Of a stretch of 64,000 bases of DNA, positions 1 through 11,695 are shown piece by piece. The DNA lies in contig LSSN01000019.1 in the NCBI GenBank assembly GCA_001970855.1, positions 55,141 through 119,140 on the forward strand, in the 5' to 3' direction. This DNA comes from Smittium culicis (Eukaryota; Kickxellomycota; Harpellomycetes; Harpellales; Legeriomycetaceae). Below the pieces are notes generated by a model. It had not been told where the DNA came from and did no database searches. It worked only from the letters and a program-made list of their open reading frames with translations. The position numbers and the translations under genes are program-made. Position 1 is the stretch's first letter, and each line of letters starts with the position of its first letter.

Positions 1-974
1 TGTCCAGCTGGCGCGGTACTGTTTGTTTTTTTGCCAGGAGTATAAAATCTTTTTTCTGGAAGAATAACTGCGTTAATTCCGTGTACAACGCCATTTTTAG
101 TGAGTAGGTTCGGTGCGAAAATGGGGCCTGTTTGGATAGTTATTGATCCTGTTCTAGATCTGATGGCATCGATTTTTCCGCCTGGGAGAGCCGTGTTAAG
201 TGAAGATCTTCCGGTAATATTGGTGGAGTAAACAACGTTTTCAAGAACCAAGTGATTTTGGAATATAGGCAATAAGTTGTTAATCTTTGAGTCTACATCG
301 GTTTTAAGAAGATTGATCAATGATTCGTTTGAAGGTGCAAATAGAGTTATTCCAGGAGTTTCGTCAATAGTTGAGAGCAAATTTCCATTTTCCAAGCCTC
401 TTAGAATAATCGAAAAGTTTGGGTTTCCTTTAAGAACATCGGAAACTTTTCTAGGGATATTCAAAACTTTGTCGATCTTGTGGATCACTCCCTTAGCTGC
501 CACAATATCAGATTTTATAATATTTGCAGGTTTCTCATTCACATTGAAACTTCCATCATTGAAACTCAATTTATTACCAGATTTATAAACTCCCAACACT
601 TGCGGTTTCCCATTTGGCAAATTAACAAAATTTCTGGTTTTAAGCAATGTGTTGTGGAAAGTTACTCTTTCCTTAAAGTCTTTCGATAAGACAACCTCAT
701 CAAGTACGTGATATGCTAGAATAGCTTCTATCTCTTCATTTTTCAGCTTTCCAATCCCTGAGCTGCGAATAGCCTGGTCAGTGGGTGCAAAGAATGTATA
801 AGGGAACTTTGTTGGATCCGATGGAGCAAGCTTAAATTGCCTCTCTAAAACTTTTGTGATTATTGTCAAGTCTTTCTCCTTTTTGACAATATCAAGGATG
901 GAGTTTTGTGCAACAGTTAAGGCGCAAAAACAATATCCGTAAGCTACAACTAAATTAAAAGTTGTAAATTTCAT
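1..974 (-). CDS. Secreted fasciclin-domain protein, 5' part (3' end beyond the window)
   Basis: An uninterrupted reading frame of 324 codons runs from an ATG at 974 to the left window edge with no stop. The first ~22 residues (MKFTTFNLVVAYGYCFCALT...) form a hydrophobic signal peptide. Two consecutive FAS1 folds follow: the first has FFAPTDQAI and ILAYHVL, the second LFAPSNES and NHLV...NVVYSTNIT. The protein aligns almost residue for residue with the one encoded at 28189-29886 on the other strand (for example VNLPNGKPQVLG versus VNLPNGNPQVLG), so the two are close paralogs. FAS1 proteins are extracellular or wall adhesion proteins in fungi; the role here is inferred from the domain. The C-terminal region, where the paralog has a Ser-rich stalk, lies outside the window. 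No intron is needed. Confidence 0.9.
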   Translation of the reverse strand, partial: MKFTTFNLVVAYGYCFCALTVAQNSILDIVKKEKDLTIITKVLERQFKLAPSDPTKFPYTFFAPTDQAIRSSGIGKLKNEEIEAILAYHVLDEVVLSKDFKERVTFHNTLLKTRNFVNLPNGKPQVLGVYKSGNKLSFNDGSFNVNEKPANIIKSDIVAAKGVIHKIDKVLNIPRKVSDVLKGNPNFSIILRGLENGNLLSTIDETPGITLFAPSNESLINLLKTDVDSKINNLLPIFQNHLVLENVVYSTNITGRSSLNTALPGGKIDAIRSRTGSITIQTGPIFAPNLLTKNGVVHGINAVILPEKRFYTPGKKTNSTAPAG

Positions 975-2822
975 TTTTGGGTTTGTTTTCTTGTTTACTT
1001 AATAGCGAAAATGGATTATTGTTTCAATAATACTCACAATTGTATTGATCTTTTAGTTTTCTTTTCTCAAATACAGAAATATAAAAGTTGTTTTTATTCT
1101 GGTTTTTAGTTGGGTTTTTTTTTTCATCTGAAACCAGACTATTTATATTGTTTTTTATATTTAATATGCAGCATATTAACTGTAAGGATAATTACATCGC
1201 TATAATTATTTTTTTAATCTAAAATTTAATAATATCAATGTCCAATCTCTTGGAGGTAATAATTAACTTTAAATTTACCCCATTCTTCTCAAATTTTATT
1301 AATAAACTATTAATCGAAATATAAAAGATCAAGAATAAAGAAAACGTTTTACGACGCCAAGACTTACAATGTATAAATAAACTTTCGATTCAGCCAACAC
1401 TATAAAAATTTCAAGTTCTCAGCCCAATAACATTGTATTATAATAAGGAACTCTTTGTAAAAGAATCGCCTATATATTGTTCGCTAACCCAACCCCACTT
1501 TTGAACATTAAAACTTATATTAAATTTTTGTATCTGACAATTGACATAAATACGCTTTTATTGTTCACTAGGAGTATGTTATGGTGGTACTTGAAATTTA
1601 AGCATTTTTCTTGGAATTCAATTATGTTACTATATTATTGATATAATGGTTACTATTCGTTATGTAAAGTAAATATAAATTATCAAATAATTATAAACAA
1701 TAATTAATATATTGCCAATATCGAGCTCTCATGGAGTTGAAAATTAAATTTATATTAATTTGAATTTATATGCATCATATGACAAAATAATATATTTCTA
1801 TATTAATAATTAAGAAATAGTTAGCTTATACAAACCCGTAAGAGTAGATTACGTGACTGCGCTTAATAAAGTTAAAACATATTATATTTTACTATTCGCC
1901 TTTGGTGTTAAATGACGGGTGTACTAATTGAATTTTGCGAAAAAATATTTCAACAACCCTTTCTGAAGTCAGTACCTTTAATCTTAATAAAAGTGTATAA
2001 TTGGGTAAATCAATTTAAAACAATTCATTATTGGGTGTATCATCGTCAAAAGCCAATAAATTATTACAATTCTAAATCAATTTATCAGTATGCCAATTGA
2101 TTGGATATTTTTTGTAGCTCAAAAGTAGTTTTGACCTCCCCTGAAAAAGTAAAGAATATATTCTCATATTTTTACTTTTTTGCACTGAGCGGAAATTTTA
2201 TACCGCAGTTTAATACTGCAGGTATACTATCTGCTTTTCGAAAGGAAAAGACCTACCAAATGGGGCTTGGAATTTTTAAAAAGTTAAAGATGAAAATATA
2301 ATTGTTACTGTAAAATAATTATTCATTCAATAAAAAATAGACAATTATAACATAACAGACGTATCTGTTATCAATTAGCTATAACATAAGTATATTTTAT
2401 AACTCTTTACTATCATTTGCAGAAGAAAAAAAACTTTACTCAAACTACTAGCAATGTTAAGCACTTCATCTATTGGTCACAAGATCAGAAAAAGAAAGTA
2501 GTATCCAATAGTATAGTCTGAGGCAATTCCAGAAATGTATTAACTCAAAAAAGGTTAAGGAAAATTTTTACTTAAATTTAACGGAAAAAATCAAACTTAC
2601 TTGCAAATTGTTAATGAAAGTTTCTTATTTCAATTACCACTTTAGCATCAAAAATAGATTAGCATAGCATACTAATTAGATTCAATTAAATTATCCCACA
2701 ATAACTGTACTAAGAAGCTCTAAGCATTTAAATAATCTACATTTTGAATCACAATTATTTACCTGTAAACTACTGACAACAAGCTGAACTTATTTCGATA
2801 CAGCAGTTTTAAGGTATTTGAT
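975..2822. other. AT-rich intergenic region between divergent genes
   Basis: This stretch separates the starts of the fasciclin gene (-) and the hydrolase gene (+). It is strongly AT-rich. Short open frames at 1912-2100 and 2101-2301 have no recognisable motifs, and the second lacks an ATG, so I do not call them genes. A CTATTGGTC box (near 2469) and an ATCCAATAG box (near 2503) lie about 350 bp before the hydrolase start and are plausible CCAAT-type promoter elements. Confidence 0.5.
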
Positions 2823-4214
2823 ATGGAATATGAGAATCATATACTAGCGATATTCGTCCACGGTTTTATGGGCTCCACTGATTCCTTTTGTGATTTCCCA
2901 CAAAAAGTACAAGAAATTTTGTCTGCAATTCACAAGGACAAAATAGTTGAATGCATCGTGTACCCCACATATCAGACAAAGAACGAGCTAGCAGAAGCTG
3001 TAACTTTGTTAAAAAATTGGATATTAGATTTAATTGATGAAAGGCATAAAAAATTATATTCTAAGCAAAAAGCTAACGATTCGAATGCTATTCCAAAGAA
3101 AATAAATATAATTCTTTGTGGGCACTCAATGGGCGGCTTATTGATATCAGATGTTGCTATAGATTTGTTCCCAACACTAGAATTTTTTAACGCTACTTCA
3201 GAAGAGTATCATTCAGCCAACAAAAAAGGTAATAGTAAGAACTCAAACTTACCTCCATCAAAGCCTGTTTTTGCAAATGGCGGCCTTACAAAGATAGTTG
3301 GGATTCTAGCTTATGATTCTCCATTTTTTGGTATCAGTCACGAGTCTATTTCTCTTACGTTTTTATCAAAAGCAGGCGAAATAGGAAATCAAATAAATAC
3401 AAGTAGATCACTTGGAGCTGGAATTCTAGGTGGTTTGACTAGCATTCTAGGCACAAATATAAAAAATACCCCAAAACCCCAGAACGAGACATCTTCTTCC
3501 TGGTTCAATATTTTCAACACAACTTCCAATAGATCAGATAACGACAGCACCAAAAGCGATGGATATACAAACGAAACCTCTCCAAAACCAAGCTTTTTTG
3601 GTTCCAGCTCTGAAAAAATTCCAAAAGAAAGAAGCTCAAAACGCCAAAAATCAAAAAAAGGTGAGGATTACGAAAAAGGGACCTCGAGTATTGGATACAT
3701 GTTAACTGCCGGAGCTGTTGCAGCAGCCGGTTTAGCTGTGGCTGCTTATTATCATAAAGATAAAATAAGCGAAGGATCACAATTTCTTAATGATCATTTA
3801 TGCTTTGTAAGTTCGCTGTACAATAAGGAAGAGCTCAATTCAAGAGTAGAAAAACTGTGCCTATATTCGTCAAGCTACATAAATGGAAAACCAAAGCCAA
3901 TGATATTTGGTTTTCACTGCTTTTATAACTCAATCCGAAATAAACCGTCTGCGAAAGCTAGCTTATTTGACAGCATGCTAAATAAAAAGTTCATTGAGCT
4001 GCCTAAAACTATTAAAATATCTGATAAAACTGATGCTGTTAAAAATTTCATTGAGCTTCCTACTTGTGATTTTTTTACTCCTTTAGTTTCCGACTTACCT
4101 GATGAAATTTCTTCGCATGTAAGCATGTTTGATTCTAATGTGACAAAGCTAGCCTTCGTTTTAGTTCGAAAATCCATTTCTCAAATCAATGTATTTTTAA
4201 AAAATTCTTTATAA
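2823..4214 (+). CDS. Alpha/beta-hydrolase (DUF676-like fungal lipase/esterase family)
   Basis: This is an intronless gene for 463 residues. The N-terminus carries an oxyanion-loop type motif FVHGFMGS (about residues 11-18), and residues 100-105 are GHSMGG, the nucleophile elbow, so Ser102 is the likely catalytic serine. A segment ILAYDSPFFG (near 165-174) and a C-terminal SSHVSMF motif (His432) match the later blocks of a fungal family of uncharacterised hydrolases, and His432 is the candidate catalytic histidine. Between them lies a Ser/Lys-rich, probably disordered insert (about 215-285), followed by a Gly/Ala-rich hydrophobic segment (about 290-312) that could be a membrane anchor. The substrate cannot be told from sequence; lipid or ester hydrolysis is inference. 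It converges on DBP8 with about 210 bp between stop codons. Confidence 0.8.
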   Translation: MEYENHILAIFVHGFMGSTDSFCDFPQKVQEILSAIHKDKIVECIVYPTYQTKNELAEAVTLLKNWILDLIDERHKKLYSKQKANDSNAIPKKINIILCGHSMGGLLISDVAIDLFPTLEFFNATSEEYHSANKKGNSKNSNLPPSKPVFANGGLTKIVGILAYDSPFFGISHESISLTFLSKAGEIGNQINTSRSLGAGILGGLTSILGTNIKNTPKPQNETSSSWFNIFNTTSNRSDNDSTKSDGYTNETSPKPSFFGSSSEKIPKERSSKRQKSKKGEDYEKGTSSIGYMLTAGAVAAAGLAVAAYYHKDKISEGSQFLNDHLCFVSSLYNKEELNSRVEKLCLYSSSYINGKPKPMIFGFHCFYNSIRNKPSAKASLFDSMLNKKFIELPKTIKISDKTDAVKNFIELPTCDFFTPLVSDLPDEISSHVSMFDSNVTKLAFVLVRKSISQINVFLKNSL

Positions 4215-4424
4215 GGAATTAGCTAAATTATATATTATTGGATTACCATTTTAGAAATAATTTTATTTTTCTTGATAGAGAAATTACGGATCTTTAGTTT
4301 TATATTTTTGAACGGAAATAAAGTTCTAATTAATAAGGAAATGTTATATGAGAGAAAGTTTATTTGTTAACTTTAATATATCTAAATGTGAATTCATACT
4401 TATAAAAAAGAAAAAGACACTGCT

Positions 4425-6508
4425 TTAATTTAAATTTTTTCTTTTACTATTTTTCTTTGCCTTTTTTTTCCTTATGTAATCTTTTTCACCAAACGAGTTG
4501 TCGATTAGGTGCATAGCAGCTACACGCCTGGCTGCCATAACTTTATTTAGTCTTTCTAAAACCTCTTTTTCTTCAACGACTAGTTCAACAAGCTTTTTTC
4601 CAACCTTTTCCTCTATTGCCAGAACCAAGTTCACGTCATTCTCTGTTGCGATAGTAATAGCTTCACCGCTCCTTCCTGCACGAGCAGTTCTGCCTACTCT
4701 GTGTATATAATCGTTAGGGTCTCTTGGGCAATCCAGGTTAACAACCAACTCGACAAATGGGATATCCAGCCCACGACTTCCAACACCAGTTGTCACGAGT
4801 ATTTTGGTCGCCATTGCTCTGAATCTTCCTAAACTGTTCAGTCTGTCCTGTTGGCCCATCTTTGAGTGAAGCGATGTTGACTTGAATCCCAATTTTTGAA
4901 GCATAACACTTATTGTTTCAGCAGTTTTGCACCTGTTTGTAAAGATAATAGTCGATTTACCAGCATATTCTTCCTTCAACAAAAGTTGGACAAGGTAGCT
5001 GTCTTTGACATAAGAAGGGACTAGTAAATAGTACTGGTCAAGTTCAGATACTGTTTTAATTTCATCCTTAATAATATGAACAAATGGAGCATTACCAGAT
5101 AGCTTTTTCATGTTATAGTACTGGGTTACTGATGGAGCCATTGTGGCAGTAAACAGCAATGTGGACTTGGATTTAGGGATTGCGTCCATTATTACCTCAA
5201 GGTCGGGAGCGAAGGTAGGAGTGAGAAGTTGATCAGCTTCATCTAATACGAGGTATTTGATCCTTGCAAAATTCACTGCGTCAGAGCAACTGTTTACGTG
5301 ATCAGCCAATCTTCCTGGAGTTGCAACAACGATATGAGGTCTTCTGGTAAGCGATAATGCTTGATCCATCATATCTAAATAAATTAGTGAAAGAAAAAAA
5401 AATTAATATAGGTAAATTCTTTTATGGTTTAACTCAAAAGTATTTCTTATTGGTATCGAAGTTTTAAAACGGATATTGTAGAGGTGAGTACCTAGCCCGC
5501 CAACTATTACAGTTGTTTTTAAGTTGATTGACTTCCCAAATACTGTAAATTGTTCAGCTATCTGAATTGCTAGTTCTCTATTCATACATATTTAAATAAG
5601 TGAAGTTTTAGATAATTAAAGATGAATGAAATATTTATTGAAATGTGATATCATTGAAACAAAAAAAAATACCTTGTAGGAGTTAAAATGAGAGCATAAA
5701 CGCCATAAGGGTCCAAAGACAAATTGTGGAGAATTGGAAGAGCAAAAGCAGCAGTTTTTCCTGAACCAGTTTTAGCACCACCAATAACACTTTCACCTAT
5801 TAAAAAAAAATGTTTAATTTTTACACTGTTAATAGTTTAAATTATTTTTTTGAAGCTTGTACACTATGAAGAGTTAATATGAATAGCTCAATATATCTTT
5901 GATAAATACGAATAAAGAAGGATTTAGCGGATTAATTTTGGAACAATGATATATAGAGATAAATAAAAATGCCAAATACCTTTCAAGATCTTAGGAATAC
6001 AGGCTCTTTGGATCTCAGTTGGTTCGAATATTTCGACTGCTTTCAATGCATCAATAAGCCATTCGCTGATTCCAAGTTGCTTAAATGTACAGACAGGGGG
6101 TGGTTCTGAGGTAAATAATGTGGATTCTTGTTCAGCTTCTTCTTTAGAGTCATTGTTTTGAGCGAAATTAATTGGGGCTATAAACTTTTTACTTTTTTTA
6201 GAAGTGCCTTGATCTAGGCTGACTTTGGAATTTATTTTAGTGGAGAGATCAGTTTCTGTATTTTGATGAGAATCTATTGAAGCTGAATTGGGCTTATTTG
6301 CTTTTTCAGGACCTTTGTTCTTGGTGTCAGTCTTTTCAGAAACGGTCTCAGAGTTATTTATTGAAGAGAGCTTTGCGGATGTACTTTTTGATAGTTTTGA
6401 TTCTGAATTTGGATTTATATTTAAAAGAGTAGTATTCTTATTTTTTTCTTTATTCTCGATGGTACTAGAATCTTTTGAAGAATTTTTTCTTTTTTTATCT
6501 TTTGCCAT
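4425..6508 (-). CDS. DBP8: ATP-dependent RNA helicase Dbp8 (DDX49 family), 4 exons
   Basis: Exons 6508-5980, 5796-5673, 5577-5492 and 5374-4425 join to 562 codons. Junctions fall at KILK/GESVIGG, LTPTR/ELAIQ and GGL/DMMDQ and preserve the motifs. After a Lys/Ser-rich N-terminal tail (~130 residues) come the Q motif ([10 protein letters not shown]), motif [20 protein letters not shown], the DEAD box (LDEADQ), motif III and [18 protein letters not shown] after TPGR and a C-terminal Lys/Arg tail match Dbp8/DDX49, a nucleolar helicase for 18S rRNA processing and 40S ribosome biogenesis. Two motif changes stand out: motif III reads TAT where SAT is usual, and motif V reads TGVGSRGLD where TDVASRGLD is usual. 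It is longer than yeast Dbp8 (431 aa) because of the N-terminal tail. It shares an 865-bp divergent upstream region with RAM2. Confidence 0.93.
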
Positions 6509-7373
6509 GATTATTTGACAGTATCAATAAGGTATTTCTTAAATGAACTTTTGAAGTGTTGAATTCGAATTGTATTTTTTTAATGTTAAATAGTGAATTT
6601 AAATATTCCTTTGTAGAATGTCTAAAATTTTCTGTTTGAATTATTTATCTGGACTTTCTTCGATTATAAAAAATAAAGTTGGGTTAATAAAATAAAGCCA
6701 AAAACTATTAAATGCTCAATATATAAAAAAAAAATTTTCCCTCATAAAACCAAAATTATTTTGATCTGGCCAATAAAAAAGTCTAGACTATTTTATTACT
6801 GAACCTTCATACTTTTTTCTTTTTTTTTTTAATTGGTGACTAAAACTTTATAAAGGCTAAAAACTTTATTTAGGCATAAAAAATTGAAAGTGCGAAAACT
6901 CGCTTATCCAGATTTCCATATAGCTTACAATACATAATTGGATACAACAAAACGCTAGCTAAATTTCATTGGCACAAATTAAATAAAAATAGCACTCCAT
7001 TGGTATTATGTGAATGTACAGCCAGTAGCTGTATATTAATAAATTAATAATAAAATAGACCAATAAAAATATGATGTTAAATTAATAATTTTTATTAATT
7101 GAAGCTATTGGCCTAAAAATGGTGTTGAAGAAGGAATAGCGAATGGAACAAACATAAATTCGATGAGAAAAGTTTAATATTCATGAAGAAAAAAAACATT
7201 ATATACGAGTCGTTGTTGTTGCTGTAAGAAAACTCCAAAAACATACAGCAAATAGTTGATTTCTATCGCATTATTTATCTTTTTGAGTGCCTATAGTATA
7301 ATCCTTAAATCAATACGCAAACTTATATAAAGAATATTTTGTTTACTGGCATATCTAATAACATCGAGTATCA
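6509..7373. promoter_or_regulatory. Bidirectional promoter region of DBP8 and RAM2
   Basis: The two start codons point away from each other across this AT-rich stretch. It contains four CCAAT/ATTGG boxes (GGCCAATAA near 6767, CATTGGTA near 7000, GACCAATAA near 7060, CTATTGGCC near 7103). CCAAT boxes are bound in fungi by the Hap2/3/5 (NF-Y) complex. That these work here is inference from their clustering between two starts. Confidence 0.45.
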
Positions 7374-8778
7374 ATGCCTGGAGATTCTGATTCAAATCAA
7401 GAGAGAGTTCCATACTCCCTAAGAGAAGAATGGAAAGACGTAGAACCTATCTTTGTACAAGATGGCCCTGATTCGATTTGTCCGATTTCCTACCTTGAAG
7501 AATGTAAATTTTTAACCTTGTGGATATTGTTAATACCAGAATTTCCTTTCTCAAAAATCACTTTTTATTAATTTAATCAAACGTCTACCTTTAAAAAAAA
7601 AAATAAAGTCAAGGATACCATGTCGTATTTGCGAGCTGTGATGAAAAATCGTGAAATCTCTGAAAGAGCATTCGAGTTAGTCGGCGATTCAATAAGAATT
7701 CATCCTGCTAATTATTCTGCATGGTAAATATATTATAGTTCTACCTTCATAAAATCAGTATGATTCATGTTGCAAATTGAATTCTTCTATTTTAATTTCT
7801 AGGCTTTATAGAATGGAACTTTTTTGGGCTTTAGAAAAGGATGTTATTGAGGAGCTTGACTGGATTTCTGATATTGCTTCTGAAAACCCAAAAAACTATC
7901 AGCTATGGCATCAAAGGCAACAGATAATTGAAGCTTTATTTAAACTTGGTAAAATAGAGGAATTTGGCCCCACAGATTACTCTGCTATATTAGAAGAAAG
8001 CATCAAAGTTAGTCAAGCCGCTAACACAAAACTTCCAGAAGCTGCATCAAAGCGCCTCGGAGAAGAATCCCTCGATTACGCTAAGCTTTTATCAGTAGAA
8101 AACTTTAATAATAAGCTTATTAAAAGCGAGATTCATTTCTTAAATGAACAGATAGATTTTGATTCAAAAAATTTCCATGCCTGGTCTTATCGCCAGTTTG
8201 TAGTCAAAACTTTTAACTTGTTTGAATACGAGTATTTATATACAAAACTTAAAATTGAACAAGACATACGCAATAATTCCGCTTGGAATCAACTGTATTT
8301 TGTACTAAAAAATTACTTTTTATTAAACGAAAAGTCAACTCCCGAGCTTAACGGAGCCATCAATCCCAATATCCAGTCTAATTGCGACGTATCAACGCTT
8401 TTAATTCAACACATTGAATTTGCTACTAGCAAAATATACCTAGCCCCAAATAACGAAAGCTCATGGGTATTTATACAAGGCTTGCTTAGGCTACATGGTC
8501 CTGAATTACTATATACTGATCTCCACTCAAAAATTGCTCAAATTCTATCACTCAACGATAAAAAATCTGAATACTTGTCCCAGTCTAGATTTTACTGGGA
8601 ATATTTAGCAAAATACTACCTCCACAAACGTGATTCTTTAACCTCTGATATAAGTAATCCTAGATTCTTAGATTACAACAACAAGGCTAAAGATTCTTAC
8701 GAAAAACTAGCCAACTCCCTTGATCCAATCCGCAAAAATTACTGGAACTATCTCTTGAACAAAACTGTTTTATTATAA
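7374..8778 (+). CDS. RAM2: Protein farnesyltransferase/geranylgeranyltransferase-I alpha subunit, 3 exons
   Basis: Exons 7374-7503, 7609-7723 and 7803-8778 join to 406 residues. Junctions fall at YLEE/FKDTMSYLRAV and PANYSAW/LYRMELFW. The N-terminal block (REEWKDVEPIFVQDGPD) and the series of prenyltransferase-alpha repeats, each with a central Trp (NYSAW, NPKNYQLWHQRQ, SKNFHAWSYRQF, NNSAWNQ, NNESSWVF), identify the helical-hairpin alpha subunit. In yeast Ram2 pairs with Ram1 (farnesyl transfer) or Cdc43 (geranylgeranyl transfer) to lipidate CaaX proteins such as Ras and Rho. The Rab-type alpha subunit is a weaker alternative; the N-terminal DGP block favours FNTA/Ram2. Length is close to human FNTA (379) and longer than yeast Ram2 (316). 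Confidence 0.92.
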
Positions 8779-9231
8779 TACTTTCTCCTATTTTTTAAAT
8801 CAACATTTTTCTAATACATTAACTAATTGCAATAACCTTAAACTAGAGTATTTTTTTTACCAATCTATTATCTGTTACTGAATTATTTTTTAATCATTAA
8901 TATCTTTGGCTTTTATTACTTCGTATTATACCTAGTTGATAGTAAAAGTAATTCATGTATGATTTAGAATGATAATTGATAAATAAGAAGCATTACCAAT
9001 TATATTTTCTTCCCCTTTTGGTCCAACTTGATTTTATATTGCGTTAAAATGTTCAACCATACTTTATATTTACTTTTGATCAATCAATACGAAAAAATTA
9101 TGTCGCATTATTAAAAAAAATAAAATATGCAGAAAATTAACTATAGATAAAAAGTAGGTCGTTGATAATCAATTCGCAAAAATTTGATATATATTTAGAA
9201 AAATAAAGAAACAGGTAAAAAATAGCATTTA
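8779..9231. other. Short 3'-3' intergenic spacer
   Basis: AT-rich spacer between the convergent stop codons of RAM2 and PRE4. Nothing recognisable beyond A/T runs that could serve as polyadenylation context. Confidence 0.6.
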
Positions 9232-10198
9232 TTATGCACCATATCCAATAATAGATTCCGCAAAGTCCCAGTTAGTAGACAATGAGTATGGTTCAGAAAT
9301 TTCTACTCCTGCTGCTGTTACTTTAGCCTTTTGGAGTTTGTTGAAAGAGCGAGCATCACGATAATATAGAACTCTCATGCAGTCATCAAGGATCTTGCTA
9401 GCCTCCTCCTCTGTAAGCTCATTTGCTCTGGGTTCAGCGTATTTGCGCATAATTGGCATTGCAATATGTGCTCCAAAACCTGTTGCAATAACAGTTGATT
9501 GGTATGTTGTTCCGAATAGATCAACATACCCTAAAAATATATTATTGTTCTTGTCTGGCTCTACTCCTGCAACTATATACTTGTTCCATAGAGGGTTAAC
9601 TTTGCTTCGTCTTCCATACATAATATTTGATAAATATTTGTAAATTGAACTAGTTCCTAGCTTTAGGCCATCATCAGTGACATGTTCATTAAGCATCAAG
9701 CCTTCAAGCTGATTTTGAACGTATTGAAAATCTGAAATATCGCCTGATGCGCCGAGAATAGTATGGCTTCCGACTGATTGTAAGCGATTAACGCTTCTAA
9801 ATCTAGCCAAGCTTCCGTATGACGCTAGAAAATAAAGAGAAATAAAGATGAATCAGCTGAATTTATTATAATAAAACACAAAAAGAAAATATATATTGAA
9901 TATAAATACGTTTATAAGCTATATATAAAACATTTATTGGGTAAATTTTTATTACCTAAGCAATCAGAAGTCATCATTACACCATCCTTATACTTCAAGG
10001 CAAGAACTGAAGTACCTGTTACAATCGGAGAGCTAATTCAATTTCAATAATACATAATAAAGCATAAATGCGTGAATAAAAATTTTTATGAAAGTTTTTG
10101 ACATAATTGAAGTTGAAATAATTTTACGTTGTGTGTTTGAAAGTTCCGTCTTCTGTGACGGTTGAGTTTTCTTTGCTTAACAAAAGTGATCCGCTCAT
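9232..10198 (-). CDS. PRE4: 20S proteasome subunit beta-7 (PSMB4/Pre4), 3 exons
   Basis: Exons 10198-10128, 10032-9956 and 9824-9232 join to 246 residues. The first ends KHT, the second covers PIVTGTSVLALKYKDGVMMT, and the third begins SYGSLARF. Family signatures are TGTSV at the start of the mature fold, MLGASGD-like ILGASGDISDFQY, YGRRSKVNPLWN, the TGFGAH segment and CMRVLYYRDARS, all diagnostic for beta-7. This subunit lies in the inner beta ring and has no active-site N-terminal Thr; the residue preceding GTS is part of the non-catalytic sequence, as in yeast Pre4. The leader before PIVTG is short (about 24 residues). Start choice rests on the only in-frame ATG before the first donor. Confidence 0.95.
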
Positions 10199-11145
10199 AT
10201 TATACCCTACTCTAATTTCGATTACGCTGGTGTTATAATTCTGTCGAATTTTTATATTTTATACACTGTCTGAAATTTTTGATGTTGATTCGATTTTAGC
10301 CTGTAATTTCAAGTGATAATATTTGATAGATTAATTTGAATTGATTCAGTATATATAGAAAAATAGGGAATTAAAAACGACTTTGATAATTATTCTAGTG
10401 AAGCATTTAAAAACTTTACCTATTGTGTACTAACTTTTCAATAAGAAAGTTTAGTTAAATTTTAAAGTAAATAAAGGTTTATTTTTCTCCTATAATTCAG
10501 CCCTATAGGCTACTTCAACTCGCATACGTATTTCCAGGCTTAAACTAAACCTATTCGTTTATTTGCCACACCCATCCACGAATACTAACATCTATTGGCT
10601 TGATTTAGCCCTCACATATAAATCCAGCCAACAGAATATTTTCAAATTCACTAAATTTTAAACCAATAATATTACATTTTGTAGCTCATGAAAACTTTAG
10701 ATGTATTAAATAGAATTACACTTTTATTAGCCATTTCGATTGATATTAACCTAATTTTGAATACAAAAATGACAATTGTGATTCATAAATATAATTGCAT
10801 TTTGAAACACGCATACTAACTGGCTTACTTATAGGTAATAGCAAATAATAAGGACGATTAAAAGTAGATAGAAAATATAACAATTTACTCGCAATATTAA
10901 GATTGCTGCCTTTATGAGCATTAAATGTATCAAAGCCCTGAGCCTTTTAGATTCAAATGGGTTGATGAAAGCCATGATATTGCTAGAAAAAAAAGTTTAT
11001 CAACACATTCATGGAGCTGCTAGAGCGGCGGAGGGGGGTCGGTTGAAAAATTATTTTTTTAATATTTTTTTAACTTTTTAAATATTTTTTATTAGTTTTT
11101 GTATACTTTTAAATTATGTTTAATAAACTCTCTGAGACAAAAAAA
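10199..11145. other. Intergenic region up to the assembly gap
   Basis: This is the upstream region of PRE4. It contains CTATTGGCT at about 10591, a CCAAT-type box roughly 390 bp before the PRE4 start. Most of it is AT-rich; a more GC-balanced patch at 10914-11040 is described separately. It ends in A-rich sequence at the run of Ns. Confidence 0.5.
10914..11081 (+). CDS. Possible small ORF or first exon next to the gap
   Basis: A 55-codon frame starts ATGAGCATTAAA and reads MSIKCIKALSLLDSNGLMKA and onward, ending in an AT-rich low-complexity tail. The first ~43 codons have balanced base use (GCC, CTG, GCG, GGG) unlike the surrounding AT-rich DNA, which is how real exons look here. It could be the first exon of a gene whose remainder lies in the gap. 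I recognise no family. It may also be chance. Confidence 0.22.
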   Translation: MSIKCIKALSLLDSNGLMKAMILLEKKVYQHIHGAARAAEGGRLKNYFFNIFLTF

Positions 11146-11695
11146 NNNNNNNNNNNNNNNNNNNNNNNNNNNNNNNNNNNNNNNNNNNNNNNNNNNNNNN
11201 NNNNNNNNNNNNNNNNNNNNNNNNNNNNNNNNNNNNNNNNNNNNNNNNNNNNNNNNNNNNNNNNNNNNNNNNNNNNNNNNNNNNNNNNNNNNNNNNNNNN
11301 NNNNNNNNNNNNNNNNNNNNNNNNNNNNNNNNNNNNNNNNNNNNNNNNNNNNNNNNNNNNNNNNNNNNNNNNNNNNNNNNNNNNNNNNNNNNNNNNNNNN
11401 NNNNNNNNNNNNNNNNNNNNNNNNNNNNNNNNNNNNNNNNNNNNNNNNNNNNNNNNNNNNNNNNNNNNNNNNNNNNNNNNNNNNNNNNNNNNNNNNNNNN
11501 NNNNNNNNNNNNNNNNNNNNNNNNNNNNNNNNNNNNNNNNNNNNNNNNNNNNNNNNNNNNNNNNNNNNNNNNNNNNNNNNNNNNNNNNNNNNNNNNNNNN
11601 NNNNNNNNNNNNNNNNNNNNNNNNNNNNNNNNNNNNNNNNNNNNNNNNNNNNNNNNNNNNNNNNNNNNNNNNNNNNNNNNNNNNNAAAAAAAAAA
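11146..11695. other. Assembly gap (550 Ns)
   Basis: A run of 550 N, preceded by AAAAA and followed by at least 16 A, so it sits in a homopolymer-rich place. The 12-mer AACACATTCATG occurs on both sides (11002-11013 and 11711-11722), followed in each case within 10 bases by GAGCTGC, suggesting that a duplicated or collapsed segment underlies the gap. Confidence 0.98.

Noticed and set aside
1912..2301. Two adjacent short frames between the fasciclin and hydrolase genes
   Set aside because: No motif, AT-driven amino acids, and the second has no ATG.
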